The notes beneath the pieces were generated by a model. That model ran no database searches. It worked only from the letters and a program-made list of their open reading frames with translations, and had not been told where the DNA came from. From Lentinula raphanica (lineage: Eukaryota > Basidiomycota > Agaricomycetes > Agaricales > Omphalotaceae): a DNA stretch of 64,000 bases. Both the position numbers and the translations under genes were made by a program. The stretch lies in the NCBI GenBank assembly GCA_027919835.1, contig JANVFP010000044.1, positions 186,001 through 250,000 of the forward strand, written 5' to 3'. Every line of letters begins with the position of its first letter. The stretch's first letter is position 1. Shown in pieces: positions 23,689 through 34,992 of the stretch.

Positions 23689-24351
23689 AAGCTGAAATTG
23701 TCTGAACAACAAAGTTGTTTTTTGAAGGCTTAACATCAAAAGCCCCACCTATTCTGTCCATGAAGACCTTTCTCAATGATATAATCTCTAGCCCATATCA
23801 GTTGAAGACTGTCATCTATGAACTGAGATTGCATTGAATGCACACAGAGTCCAGAAATGAATGAGGAAATGGTAGTTCTTGAGCTATAGCTGTCATTGGA
23901 TGGTGATAAGAGAGGGGATGAAAAAGATACAAAAAATTACATGGAGGCTCATCCTACAATGTGCCACTGCTCAACGCAATGAACACTGGGTATGAGCTGA
24001 AGAAGCCTTCAGTCTTGCCACTTGGCAATCTTTTATGAACTTCTTTTGTACAATGTAACTCAGGCCTCAGGGAGTATATTACACTGATATGCACTTCTGG
24101 AATTTTGATTGTGTTGATGATACTGAAGGAATCAAACAAATTCACACACATTGGCATTGTCGATGAAAGGCAGGCACGAGCAAGAATTGAAGGAGTGGGA
24201 ATAGACATTCTTTTGCAGCACATAGATACAGAAGAAGAATTGAGCCTTATATGATGCAAAGTTGTTTGGTTTGGAGGTATTGTCAGGTCAGGTTTGTGGA
24301 GCATAGATCGATGACTGTTTCTCTCTCGTGTTCCAGGGTATAGGTATAAGG
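23689..24351. other. Spacer between the two transposon nests
   Basis: No supported gene. The minus-strand open frame reaching 24526 overlaps the next element's TIR, is low complexity there and matches no family I know. Confidence 0.5.
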
Positions 24352-26459
24352 AGACACCTTCACTCTCGTGCCTGGTAGTCACGCTCAGAGCTGTATTGCT
24401 CATGCTCACAGTCCCAGCAGTCACGCTCACACTCTCTAGAGTCACACTCACACTCCGGATGGTCATAGTCATTGTCGGCGCCATGGCGGGTTGGGTATAG
24501 GCATATTTTTTTGGAATTGTGTACAAATAAATGTAAATTATCTTTGTTGAGCAACCACCACGATTTATACGCGTCTATGGCGGGAAACGATCGCAATGCA
24601 CTGGACTCGCTGCTTACACGCGTTCCATCAGCAATATTGGACGCGTTTTGCCATCACGTATGACATCCAAGCTTCTCATTCACACGTTGCTCACTTCTTC
24701 GGCAGTCATTCAATGCCGACTTCATTCGAGCCTTTCCCGAAATCATCGCTACACGCGATTGGATCAAGTTGGACGTGTTGCAAGGGTTTCTTCGTGATCA
24801 TGGACACGAGGAGTATATAAACGATGAAGACGAGGAAGAAATTGAAGGTAATATATGCACCTTCCTGATTTTCGAAGCTCATATCTCTTGTTGTAGTGCT
24901 GCAGATAAAAGAGGAGCCCAAAGAAATTGTCTTGGGTACTTGTTCGGATAACGCAGACCACTCAGTTCCACGAACGCGATTGCTCTTCGAAGATGGACAT
25001 GTTGTTCACGAATTACTTGACTCTGACGATGATATCGAGCCCGAATGTATGTGCCCTCTTTGTTCTTATGATACTTTTGCGACTGAGTCCGATGCTTAGA
25101 TGATCATCAATTGTCTGTCGCTGACGGCAGCTTCAATGACAAGTCAACCCGTTTGTGCCATCGAGAATTTGTTCACAACTAACCAGACTAACTTCGAATA
25201 TATCTTTAGCGTCAAGCTCTCAGGATGGCTCGTACGATTTGGACCCTGAGTATTACGAGCAAGAGTTGGATCCGCAGGCAGACTGCGATGAACTTTCTCG
25301 CTGTTCCTCTCCAACAGCTGTCCAATCAGATACTTTCGGTTCAGCTGACGAGGATGATGATGATGATGATGATTTCAAGGAGAAAGATGAGTTCGATATT
25401 GACATACATTCAGTTTCTTCGGATACGAGGTCTGCTGATTGTGAATCAGTTGCGAGTGAAGAAGCGGAGATGGAAGCGGGCTGGGAGAAATCAAGAACGG
25501 AGTGGATGGATGAGAATATCTGGTCCGAAGTTTTGGATCAGAAGACTGTCCTCAATCAACAGTTACGTGTGGACCGACTGGAAAAGGTTCATGGTGGTAT
25601 ACCTTCAAACTGGCCCATTCCGAAGGTGCCTACTGCATATATTATCAGTCTCGATGACCCAAAATACATGCGAGATGGAAAGATGGTCGAAATGGATACT
25701 CTTTTGGACAGCGAGGTATGCTCATCTCTTGTATTCTTGCAGGTGCTGAAATATGATCATTGCAACAGTCTCAAGAGCACTGGAACTATGATTCACGTGG
25801 GTTCAACGATTCAAAATCAAAAATTCGCGTGTTTGACGGGATGGGTCCTGTGTCTTGTCGACGCGTACGCCAATTTTGCAGCGGTGTCTATGCCTGTGAA
25901 AAGGTTGACCCAAAGTATCTGAATATTGAATGCTACGAGTTGGATGCTACTGCTCATGAAGATCTGATTGAGGCTCAGATCCGAGCCCGAGTCGGAGAAG
26001 CATCTTCAGGAGACAGAATTGCTTTAACGTGGGTAGAACGCGCCGAGTATGAAGCGAGATTGATCAAACTCAAACTTGTTCTTTAGATTCTGGATGGTCA
26101 TAAATTCGAGTGGTTGCACCACTTCAGGCACCCTTAAATCCTGCCGACTTAGGGGGGATTACCCACCAAATACCCGTACCTAATGGGGGGGATTACCGGG
26201 CAATTACCCAATGGGTATTACCCAGTCTGGGTAATACCCTGCCTCTAGTGCCAGGGGTCCTTGTCAGGTATTACCCAAGTTGGTAATACCTTACCAGTAT
26301 ATAATCATACTGCAATTGGTCAGTGCATGTAGTATGAGGCTTTTATGCATAGTCATATGCAGTATCTTAGCTCACAATTCTTTGTAAAATCAAAATACCA
26401 CTTCTATGGGTAATACCATCAATGGGTAATACCCCTCACTAGGAATTTCATTGATAGGC

Positions 26460-26860
26460 AGAAGGCTGCCACTGAAAGATAATACCAAGGATGGGTAATA
26501 CCTTAGCTGGGTAATACCATTGGGTAATACCACCATTGGGTATACCTTAGCTGGGTATTACCTTAGCTGGGTAATACCACCATTGGGTATTACCTTAGCT
26601 GGGTATTACCATAGTTGGGTAATGCCATTAGATGGGTAATACCACCATTGGGTATTACCTTAGCTGGGTATTACCTTAGCTGGGTATTACCTTAGCTGGG
26701 TAATACCACCATTGGGTATTACCTTAGCTGGGTATTACCATAGTTGGGTAATACCATTAGATGGGTAATACCACCATTGGGTATTACCTTAGCTGGGTAT
26801 TACCATAGTTGGGTAATACCATTAGGTGGGTAATACCATAGGTGGGTAATAACAGTTCAT
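26460..26860 (+). repeat. GGGTATTACC minisatellite, left arm
   Basis: Irregular array of 18-20 bp units built from GGGTAATACC or GGGTATTACC joined by CTTAGCT, ATAGTT, ATTAGAT or CACCATT. The same array occurs inverted at 29331-29690. Confidence 0.85.
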
Positions 26861-29330
26861 GCAATGTGCTAGAAACCACAGGTGAATTCAAAAATAGCCA
26901 TAGTGAGGTACTAGCTAGCTCAGGGACATCAAAATTACCTAAAAAGGAAATTGGTCAAAAATAAAACTTGATTTCATCAGGTAGTGAGAAATCTGAAAAA
27001 AATCATAAAAATACTCAAAAAATTCAGGGTTGCTTTGTTGGCCCTGAAAATGCAAAATTAAAAAAAATACGCGACAAGTGTAAAAAATTTCATCACTTCA
27101 AATCATACCAGAACTATCAGGCATTATATATAGATGATCTATATGCTTTTTTTAGCACACCTAGCACCCTCAAACACTCAGATAGCCTATATCATTCAAT
27201 ATATTTACTATACTCAATGTTTATTACACTTAACACAGTCAACAAAAAAAAACCTTGTAACAGTAACATGTGTGTTATGCTTAACACACTGAACAATGAA
27301 AAACTTCAGAACAGTGTTATACTTAACACACTTGACTCAATATACTGAATAATGAAAAAAAACTCGGATTGGTGCTCATGTGTATTATACTTAACACACT
27401 TAACAATTAAAAAATTCAGAACAGTGTTACTGCATCATGTTATACTCAACACACTTTATCAATGAATATAACACACTTAACAATCAAAACCTCGGAGTAG
27501 TGTTATCACTCATTATACTTTTACACTCAACACACTTCATCAGTAAGTATAACACACCTTTAATGTAACATTGTTATACTATAACCCACTTATAACAACG
27601 AGTTTTGGGCGCTTATGGGCGCTTATTTGGTGTTTTTGAGTTGAAATTGATTAATAGCACACTCAATAATTTTTGTGTGGGCTCTATATTGTGTCAGGAT
27701 GTTGTCTATATCATATTGCTCTAGATACAATCTGGAGAACTCAAAAACATAGCCTGTAGGGCTGAATATATTATGATCTTTCATGATTTAAGGGTGTTTT
27801 ATGCAAATGACAATGCATACACCCATGTTATGAAGTCAAACTGTTACTGGGTGGTGCAAAGAGTCATCCTACAATCTATTCTATGCTAACTCTATGTGAT
27901 ACAGCTAAGAGATCTGTAATGGGGGTCATAGAATATGACATCTATTGTTACATGTAAGTGTAGACATCCATAGTGTACATGAAACATGTACATGTATATC
28001 ACAGAGTCCACCTTTCATGATAGCTATTTGAATCATGTACAGACACTGCCAGTAGACTGTAGGAGTGATTTCCTCATGAACCAGCATCAGTATACTTGCA
28101 TTACATGGACATATGCATTGACATTTACATAAAACACTGTTATATCACAAAAGATCACAATATAGCTACCTCCAGATGTTGAATTTTTAAGTTCTCTGAA
28201 TTGTATCTAGAGGAATATGGTATGAACAACATTTTGACACAATATAAAGGCCACACAAAAATTGTTGAGTGTGCTATTAATGAATTTCGACTCAAAAACC
28301 CCAAATAAGCGCCCATAAGCGCCCAAAACTCGTTGTTATATGTGTGTTATAGTATAACAATGTTCCATTGAAGGTGTTTTATACTTACTGATGAAGTCTG
28401 TTGAGTGTAATAAGCATAATAATTGTTAACACACTGAATACTCAACACTCACTATCATTAATAAGTGTGTTGAGTGTGTTGAGTATAAACACATGAACAC
28501 TGTTCCAAGGTTTTGCATTGTTAAGTGTTTCAAGTGTGTTAAATATAATACACAGGAACACTGTTCCGAGGTTTTTCATTGTTAAGTGTGATAAGTGTGT
28601 TGAGTATGATATATATTACTAGTGTTATTTATTGAAAGTGTATTAAGTGTGGTAAGTACAGCACACATGAATACTGGAGTCCAAGGCTTTTCATTGTGAA
28701 GTATGTTAAGTATAACACACATGAACACTGTTCTGAGGTTTTTCATTATTATTAAGTGTAGTAAGTGTGTTGAGTATAATATACATTACTATAATATTGT
28801 TCCAAGTTGTTTCATTGTAAAGTGTATTAAGTGTGTTAAGTATAGCACACATGAATACTGTTCTGATATTTTTTCCTTGTTGAATGTATTAAGTATATTG
28901 AGTATGATATACATTACTACTGCTCTAAGGTTTTTCATCATGTAGTACAATAAGCAGTGAGTATGCTGCCAGTGAATATATTGAATGATATAAGCTTTCC
29001 TGAGTGTCTGAGGGTACTAGATGTGCTAAAAATAGCATGTACACCATATATACCTAATGTATAGTAAATCTGGTATGATTTGGAGTGATGTCATTTTTCA
29101 AAAGTGTTGCATGTTTTTTTTTATTTTGCATTTTCAAGGCCAACAAAGCAACCCTGAATTTTTTGAGTATTTTTATGATTTTTTCAGATTTTTCACTACC
29201 TGATGAGATCAAGTTTTATTTTTAGACCAATTTCCTTTTTAGGTAATTTTGATGTCCCTGAGCTAGCTAGTACCTCACTATGGCTATTTTTGAATTCACC
29301 TGTGGTTTCTAGCACATTGCATGAACTGTT

Positions 29331-29690
29331 ATTACCCACCTATGGTATTACCCACCTAATGGTATTACCCAACTATGGTAATACCCAGCTAAGGTAATAC
29401 CCAATGGTGGTATTACCCATCTAATGGTATTACCCAACTATGGTAATACCCAGCTAAGGTAATACCCAATGGTGGTATTACCCAGCTAAGGTAATACCCA
29501 GCTAAGGTAATACCCAGCTAAGGTAATACCCAATGGTGGTATTACCCATCTAATGGTATTACCCAACTATGGTAATACCCAGCTAAGGTAATACCCAATG
29601 GTGGTATTACCCAGCTAAGGTAATACCCAGCTAAGGTATACCCAATGGTGGTATTACCCAATGGTATTACCCAGCTAAAGTATTACCCAT
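29331..29690 (-). repeat. GGGTATTACC minisatellite, right arm (inverted)
   Basis: The mirror of 26460-26860, with the same variant linkers in reverse order. It is cut at its outer edge by the solo LTR. Confidence 0.85.
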
Positions 29691-29695
29691 CCTTG

Positions 29696-31363
29696 TGTTA
29701 GGTGATCGTACACTCTAACCTTCGAATACACCTAGGTTCGACGGCTACGAGATAGTCGTCCTGAAAAACGGGGAGAGAGCTGCTAAGCAGAACGTCTTTC
29801 GCCGAAAATCGGAACTTGGAAGGACTTGCTATGTCCTTTGTTGTGAGACTTGGTCAGAGAATACAGAAGTTTAGAGAGTTCAGACAATGTTAGAGGAAAC
29901 AATGATCAAATAACTGGAATAACCGATCTGGGGATACAGGCAAGTATTTAGGGTTTTTATAGGTATTTTGTAGGTAGTATATAAAAGGAAAGTAATATAA
30001 ATGTATATCGGTCGCGAGTCGAGTCAACGGGAGTTAGAAAGAACTCGAGTTGACTCGACGAGAGCCGGGACTCAAAGTCCTTATTGAAATAGAATGAAGA
30101 TGACTCGGATCGACGTGGGCAGCGTCGATCCGGTCATGGAGAGTCAATTATTCGAATGCCATGGAAGCGATACAACCATCCGAAGCCCGTCGTTCCGGAT
30201 AGAGGACACGAACGAGTGCAAAAGTATAACAGGAGCTACCGCGACGGAGAGCTAAAAAGAATCAGCGATAACGACTCTGACACGTACGCGATGTGTGGAA
30301 TGCCTGGACGACGTAGAAAGGAACCCACAGAGGCAACGGAAGTTTGCAGGAATCGGGTGACGAGGAGAGCCTAATGCTCTCGGTTCCGGATTCCTAGAGG
30401 GAACAGATCATCATGGTCAAATGGGAATAAGGCAGCGACGTTAAGGAAGTCATTAGGGGACCGGGTCCGAGGGAATTGGAGTGGCGGCGAGTCTTCGTGG
30501 AGACGATGACTCGCCGAATGTGGTTAGTTTGCAGAAATATGAGAATTCCTCGGAACAAGTAAACCGCCGCTTCTGGTATTTTCTAAGACCTGTCGAAGAG
30601 GGCTGAGGCAGCGACGTTACGCACACGGAGCTTGAGGATTCGGAAAACAAAAAGAGGTTGCCGCTAATGGAGTTTTCGGAAACGAGGCGGTGCGATGAAA
30701 ATGAGGAAACAGACGAAATGCGGAGCCGTGGTTTCTGGATGAGTGGCTAGGCGAGGGAAATCCAGGTAAAAGGGACCGAGGTTTTCTGGGAGTAATCGGA
30801 CAGCCCAAAAATGGTAACCTCAAGGATATTAGTGAGGAGAAAGACAAGATTCTGAAAGGAAGGGCGAGGAAAAGGACCGAGTTCCTGGAAGAAAGAGATG
30901 GGCGGCCAAGGAGGGAAGTTTTCAAGGGAGATGAGCAGAAAGACCCCGAGGTGTCAGCGGACAACGTCTACTGGCATCTCCTAATGGTCTAGTCAATACT
31001 TGTAATCCGTTCCGTCGAACGGATTACGCACAAAAGGTATCTTGAATGGCCGACCGTTTCCTTGCGGTCTCCATTCCTCAGATGTTCCCTAGATCCCTAG
31101 TCCTTCCCTAGATCATGGTTTGGCGTTCCGTTGGCGTCCAGAATGAGCGAGAGCGAGTAGAAGATGTCGAAAGAGGAAATGTGAAGGTGATGATGGTGGT
31201 GGTTGAAAGACAAGAGACGAAAATGCGTTTAGCGCCGAATAAACGCTAGCTCGGCGACGGTTCGGCCATCGGCTGCAACGCTGGAAACTCGTTAGGGAAA
31301 TGCACCAAAAATAGGGAAAAATGTAGCGAAAATTGTAAGTGGGTTTTGTTATGCTTCATAACA
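29696..31363. mobile_element. Solo LTR of 1668 bp within the foldback right arm
   Basis: Begins TGTTAGGTGATCG and ends CTTCATAACA (TGTTA...TAACA), flanked by CCTTG at 29691-29695 and 31364-31368. The foldback arm resumes with no lost bases: the palindrome partner at 26480-26500 is continuous. No second LTR, protease, RT or integrase is present, so this looks like LTR-LTR recombination. Orientation cannot be fixed without internal sequence. Confidence 0.8.
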
Positions 31364-34300
31364 CCTTGGTATTATCTTTCAGTGGCAGCCTTCTGCCTAT
31401 CAATGAAATTCCTAGTGAGTGGTATTACCCATTGATGGTATTACCCATAGAAGTGGTATTTTGATTTTACAAAGAATTGTGAGCTAAGATACTGCATATG
31501 ACTATGCATAAAAGCCTCATACTACATGCACTGACCAATTGCAGTATGATTATATACTGGTAAGGTATTACCAACTTGGGTAATACCTGACAAGGACCCC
31601 TGGCACTAGAGGCAGGGTATTACCCAGACTGGGTAATACCCATTGGGTAATTGCCCGGTAATCCCCCCCATTAGGTACGGGTATTTGGTGGGTAATCCCC
31701 CCTAAGTCGGCAGGATTTAAGGGTGCCTGAAGTGGCACCGCGATTGATGATGAAGGAGAGCCATGCATGGGCAGGCCAGTCATAAAGGAACGCTCAAAGG
31801 TAAGTAACTGAATTGGCTTACCGGCTATGTACTCACTGAATCACAGGGAAAGACTAATGGGCAACCAGCATCATACTTCATTGCGTGCTCGGGATGGACT
31901 CCAAAATGGCAAGACGGCCATCGCTCATTCTCAATTCCTGACAAGATTGATACAGCTGCACTCCTCAAAGTATCGAATGGCGTTGAACTGAGCCGCGAAG
32001 CTTATATACCAACGTGTACACGTATTATAAGTTCTCGCAATGGAGCATTGAAGCGCTTTTGTGGTGAGTCATCTTCTTCCCCAAACGAGTATGTGTACTA
32101 ATGGTACTCAGGATATCCTCACAACAACGATGGAACACTCAGCAAACTCATCAAGCATAAGTGCAATGCTTACCGAGTCATCTTCGTTCCCACCGACATA
32201 TCAATCCGTCAAGCGGTAATAGTCTATAGTGCGAAAAAACAACTTGCGGACTCGGTGGTCAGCGCCAAACGCATTCGGTCAGAGCATCCCAGTCCCCATA
32301 ACCATCCGGTCCTTGTCCAATCAAAGCTCACTTTCTCTGTCATGGAGCTCTTCAAGAAATGTATCCACGCCACTGGCGTGGTTGGGACAACAACCCGATC
32401 CATTCAGAAAGGTTATCCCAATTCATTGATTCTGGTATTCTACTGAAGATTTACTACAGCAGCTACAACGTCTCTTCTCCTAAATGGCAAAACTCCTGGA
32501 GAGCTTCACCCGGCATTGACGGATATACAGAAACAACGGCAAATACTAAATCATGAAAAGTCGAAGATGTTTCCTGCCAAGATGGGCTTTGAAGGTGAGA
32601 ATGAGAATCATGTATATTGACAGTATCGAGCTAATCAAGTCAAGGGGTCTGGCGTGAATACCAAAACGCCCTGCAAAAACCTCAATCCGAACGATATATT
32701 CACCGTATCATGAATTCGGATAGTGGTGGGCGGGTCATTCTCACATTCGCGCCTGGACTCCTCAAGCTCATCCATGATGCTAAGCAAATACAAGGCGATG
32801 GGACGTTCAAGCGGGTTGAAGGTGAATTCAATGAGTATGAGCTTACAATCTGGCACGAAGCTACTGAACGAAGTGAGTTCTGATTATCGCATGTACATAC
32901 TATGTAACTCACTGAAAATCTGTACTCAGCGCTTACCATCTTTCGAGCATACTTTGATCGTTCTGATATGCTTACTTATAAGTGCATCTTCGACGGGCTT
33001 CAAGACCTCGTGTTGCAGACAACTGGACAGCCACTTCTGTTCCATGGACTTCATCCGAGTGGAAACGTTCACGCGTTTGGTTCTGATATGGAACTTGCTG
33101 AGCTTCAGGCTGCGGGCGAGTCATTCAAGCGCTTCCATGACCCAAATCATACTGGGCTCATGGTTCCTACTGCAGAGGATATCATGAGGCGGATATCACG
33201 GATATGTCATGTTCACTGCAAACGGTATGCTAATTACTTCCTATGAACTGATAACTGACTCCCAATATCCACAGGGGTGTCGATAATCTCAAGAACAAGG
33301 TTACACCTGAACAATATCAAAGATTGTTGACATTCATGCATCTTTCATCGGAGGCTGCCATTGAGGAGTTCACACAGTGGATCCGGGGCCTTGGTAATCG
33401 ACATGTACAAGGTACGTGATAGAAAATGTTGAGTATTCATGCTGAGTATGTGTCTACAGCCTGGTGGGATCATAAACTCCAACCGTTCATTCTTGCGGGA
33501 ATCATTCGATGTCGCTCCGCAATGGATCTAGAGTCCTGGACGATTACAGATTCGACGACGAACATGAACGAAGCGCAGCATGCCTGGACAAACAAATTCA
33601 CAGGTACAAAATTATCCCTGTTAGAGGCTATTCTAATGTACGTACATGAAGTTTTTGTCCTCACATATCACTGACAAACTAGAAGGGCACAAAAACTCGA
33701 TTTCGACACTTTGAAGGAGGTCCATGTTTCGCTCCAAAGCGGCATTCTCAGGAACAGTCGAAGCACCTTTTTCGAGCGCACTTCTCATAACTTGAATCGT
33801 CGAACTAATAAGACAAACAAGCAGAGGATGAAGCAAACTCACAACAACATGGTGTCTGATCTCCAACAGAAATACGATGAGGCTGAAGCAAACATGAAGA
33901 ATCTCAAAGGAAAACTCAAGGAGGCCAAGGGAACCAAGCCACGGGCTCGAAAACATGCAGCGGAGTCGAGCTCATCAGGCCGAGTAGCTGTAGTACAGGA
34001 GTCTCGCAGTCAAGCTCGTAACGCCACAGATCCATATCCGGTACGCCATGTTGAAGGTGTGTTTCTTTATAGTGGGCCAATAGTAGTATTGATGATTTGT
34101 ACAGCTATATCGTTCTTGCCAGAACATAACCCGCAACGTAACCCGCTCAACTCGGTAGCTCAATCTCAGAATATTCAAGCACCAAATACTGCTTCGTCGA
34201 GTGCCTTACAGCCTTTACCTCTGAGTTATACTACTCCGAACCTATATCCAGGTATGCTTTCCTTCAGTGTCATGAGGTTGTCTATTTCGGACTGTTCATG

Positions 34301-34408
34301 ATTGTCTTAACAGTTGCTCCTTTGTCGACATCTCATGATCAGGACTCTCATTTCCGTGAGTACACTTTCTAATTCTCATGATCATTTCTTCACATCTATG
34401 CTTCACAG

Positions 34409-34647
34409 AGCCGATGATGCTCAATGCAAATGGTAGCGCATCAGTGAACCTCAATGAGGAGTCCTTTCGTGAGCCCGCTTACTGATTGTCATGACTGCTC
34501 GTTCAACCTTTGCTTCGGCAGAGCCGTCAATGCTTAATATGAACACCAGTGCAGGAGTCAATCTTCATGAGGAGTTCCATTTTCGTGAGTGCACTTATCG
34601 TTTCTTGAGTCTTATGTATGTTCTAATTTTCACACCTTGGCTCTCAG
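34409..34647 (+). repeat. Tandemly duplicated small exons in the transposase gene
   Basis: Exons 34409-34468 (60 bp) and 34522-34584 (63 bp), and the start of the exon at 34648, encode related peptides around M-L-N-(A/M)-N. Each is followed or preceded by an intron starting GTGAG. Exon lengths are multiples of three, so copy number can change without breaking the frame. Confidence 0.6.
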
Positions 34648-34992
34648 AGCCCTTGTCATCGATGCTCAATATGAACAATGCGGGAGTAGATCAGCATATA
34701 GAGCAGTCTATGCTTGACACAAATAAGCATATGGAAGCTGTAGATTGGATCCGGACTTGGATGGACTCAGGTCGTACATTTGATATGTAAAGTTACTGTA
34801 TGTTTCCTTCAGAACTTCGTCTTTTTGAACACAAGTCATCTGTGTGGGTGAGCACCTGGTTTATGAGGATGAGCTGTTTCTTTGTGAGTGTGGATGTGAG
34901 GGGTGTGAGTATGGGTGAACAGAGTGTGAGCATGAGTAGAGGCAGTGTGAGCATGAGCATCAGGCCCCAGAGTGAAGGTGTCTGGTTGTAGG

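Larger units (their letters stand above)
26120..31734. mobile_element. Large palindromic foldback element inserted in the transposase exon
   Basis: The ends are perfect inverted repeats beginning CACTTCAGGCACCCTTAAAT at 26120 and mirrored to 31734, flanked by GCAC (26116-26119 and 31735-31738). Inverted similarity continues inward for about 1.6 kb per arm: leader, GGGTATTACC minisatellite, a unique stretch around 26870-27080 mirrored at 29130-29310, TTAACACACTTA-rich DNA, and a segment near 27600-27745 mirrored at about 28170-28320. A loop of roughly 0.4 kb lies near 27750-28165. No transposase gene is visible, so it is non-autonomous. Without the LTR insertion it is about 3.95 kb. I do not recognise the family. 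Confidence 0.85.
24577..34790 (+). pseudogene. MULE-like transposase gene split by the foldback element
   Basis: Early exons: 24577-24657, 24706-24847, 24897-25046, 25210-25715 and 25769 to about 26028. The next exon begins near 26087, is broken at 26119 and resumes at 31739. In the frame that is open on both sides it reads through the target GGTTGCAC-CGCGATT without a stop. Later exons run to 34790. Acidic runs lie near 25360. The catalytic core appears to be D-D-E: GDGTFKRV near 32800, FGSDMELAEL near 33080, and NMNEAQHAWTNKF near 33560. A coiled coil follows near 33840-33930, then duplicated small exons. Such genes are widespread in Agaricomycetes. I assign MULE-like from the DGTF and E-x-x-H-x-W-x-N spacing, not from a search. 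No other stop was noticed in the exons read, so the break may be fairly recent. Confidence 0.65.
24352..34983 (+). mobile_element. MULE-like DNA transposon, host of a second nest
   Basis: The left end AGACACCTTCACTCT (from 24352) is mirrored by the right end finishing at 34983. Both ends continue into matching GCTCATGCTCACACT-like subterminal words. The 9-bp flanks GGTATAAGG (24343-24351) and GGTTGTAGG (34984-34992) agree at 6 of 9, consistent with a decayed 9-bp target duplication. One long intron-rich plus-strand gene fills it. Without the foldback insertion the element is about 5.0 kb. Confidence 0.65.

Noticed and set aside
23954..24526. 190-codon minus-strand frame
   Set aside because: It overlaps the MULE-like terminal inverted repeat and is partly low-complexity Ser/Val/Thr from that repeat.
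26460..29690. Telomere or centromere satellite for the GGGTATTACC and TTAACACACTTA arrays
   Set aside because: Arrays are short, mirrored around one centre and bounded by terminal inverted repeats and a target duplication, so they are parts of a foldback element.
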